NCBI GenBank assembly: GCA_022572335.1
Contig: JACZWD010000174.1
Location: 1-5,558, forward strand
DNA length: 5,558 nt
Reading direction: 5' to 3'
From: Pseudomonadota bacterium
GTDB taxonomy: Bacteria > Pseudomonadota > Alphaproteobacteria > Rhodospirillales > 2-02-FULL-58-16
Shown: one piece after another, positions 5,270 through 5,558 of the stretch
Layout of the letters: every line of letters starts with the position of its first letter
Numbering within the stretch: the stretch's first letter is position 1
Translations under genes and position numbers: made by a program
The notes under the pieces: model-generated
Seen by the model: the letters and a program-made list of their open reading frames with translations, nothing else
The model's database searches: none
Told to the model about the DNA's origin: nothing

Positions 5270-5558
5270 TCAGAAACGGTATCCGTACCGGACCCCCACA
5301 TTTTCCAGGCCCTCGTTCTGCTCGCAGATACCGGAGTTGGACATGTGGTCGAGGTGCACCATCACCGAATGGGGACCGGCGAACTTGTACCCGATGGCGA
5401 CGGATTCGCGGAACAGGACGCGGCACCCCAGTTCCTTCTTGGTCCGGCCCACGATATTCGTCGTCAATTCGCCGTCGTGGACCGCGCCGCCGAGACTGAA
5501 TTCCGCGAAGGCGCGGCGCCAGAACCCCCACTCCCAGGTCAGCCCCAGATAGGCCTGG
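5270..5558 (-). CDS. PagL-like lipid A 3-O-deacylase (acyloxyacyl hydrolase), C-terminal 95 residues
   Basis: Outer-membrane beta-barrel enzyme family that removes the 3-O-linked acyl chain from lipid A. The fragment enters from the right edge and ends at TGA 5272-5270. It shows alternating amphipathic strands (AYLGLTWEWGFW, FAEFSLGGAVHDG), then LGCRVLFRESVAIGYKF (43-59), the active-site strand LDHMSNSG (69-76) and NEGLENVGVRYGYRF (81-95). The catalytic triad known from Pseudomonas PagL (His, Ser at +2, Glu at +14) is fully present as His71, Ser73 and Glu85 of the fragment. The C-terminal Phe is the usual outer-membrane barrel insertion signal. Two cysteines (45, 78) are present; whether they pair is unknown. 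The N-terminus with its signal peptide is outside the window. The gene is convergent with otsB. Confidence 0.9.
   Translation of the reverse strand, partial: QAYLGLTWEWGFWRRAFAEFSLGGAVHDGELTTNIVGRTKKELGCRVLFRESVAIGYKFAGPHSVMVHLDHMSNSGICEQNEGLENVGVRYGYRF

Noticed and set aside
4272..5531. 419-codon minus-strand open frame across otsB and into the PagL-like gene
   Set aside because: Antisense to clear otsB motifs and in a different frame from the PagL-like gene it overlaps; Arg/Gly/Asp-rich with no family pattern.
1..5558. New defence or mobile system, CRISPR array, tRNA or rRNA
   Set aside because: All sizeable coding regions belong to known housekeeping, stress or envelope families, and no spaced repeat array, transposase, integrase or RNA gene signature was seen.

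Overview
The window is GC-rich and has short intergenic gaps, an ATGA start/stop overlap and GTG starts. The genes suggest a Gram-negative proteobacterium. An ArsR–methyltransferase fusion directly in front of metF, a long MscS channel with many membrane segments, and a PagL-type lipid A deacylase together fit Alphaproteobacteria, perhaps a Rhodospirillales-like lineage. That placement is inferred from gene content and was not tested by any search.

Left part (1-1636). A minus-strand methionine-cycle operon runs leftwards: a 314-residue ArsR-type winged-helix protein fused to a SAM-methyltransferase-like domain (299-1243, GTG start with a strong Shine-Dalgarno), then metF (1-302, first 100 codons only), coupled by a 4-base ATGA overlap. 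The fusion resembles SahR-type regulators of the SAM/SAH cycle and lacks the cysteines of metal-sensing ArsR proteins. Just upstream, an AT-rich island in otherwise GC-rich DNA carries a 20-bp inverted repeat that is a good candidate for its operator. The gap of about 390 bp further upstream holds GC-run hairpins and a mosaic of degenerate 9-10-nt repeats folded into a long imperfect hairpin.

Middle (1637-3965). A large MscS-family mechanosensitive channel lies on the minus strand. The intact reading frame (691 codons from a GTG at 3712) begins inside the mature protein. A convincing signal peptide (ATG at 3965) and the rest of the expected N-terminus lie upstream, split between two frames by a +1 shift near 3848-3869. 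This is the most notable oddity in the window: a real frameshift, a sequence error, or recoding.

Right part (3966-5558). A divergent intergenic region of about 430 bp holds a near-perfect 16-bp palindrome and two direct repeats 21 bp apart. It leads to otsB (trehalose-6-phosphate phosphatase, + strand, GTG at 4398), which has all its HAD motifs. Convergent to it is the C-terminal part of a PagL-like outer-membrane lipid A 3-O-deacylase with its His/Ser/Glu triad.

Together the right half looks like an osmotic and envelope-stress neighbourhood: a channel for solute release, synthesis of the compatible solute trehalose, and outer-membrane lipid remodelling. The left half is one-carbon and methionine metabolism. 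I see no tRNA, rRNA, CRISPR array, IS element or phage gene. I found no clearly new multi-gene system.
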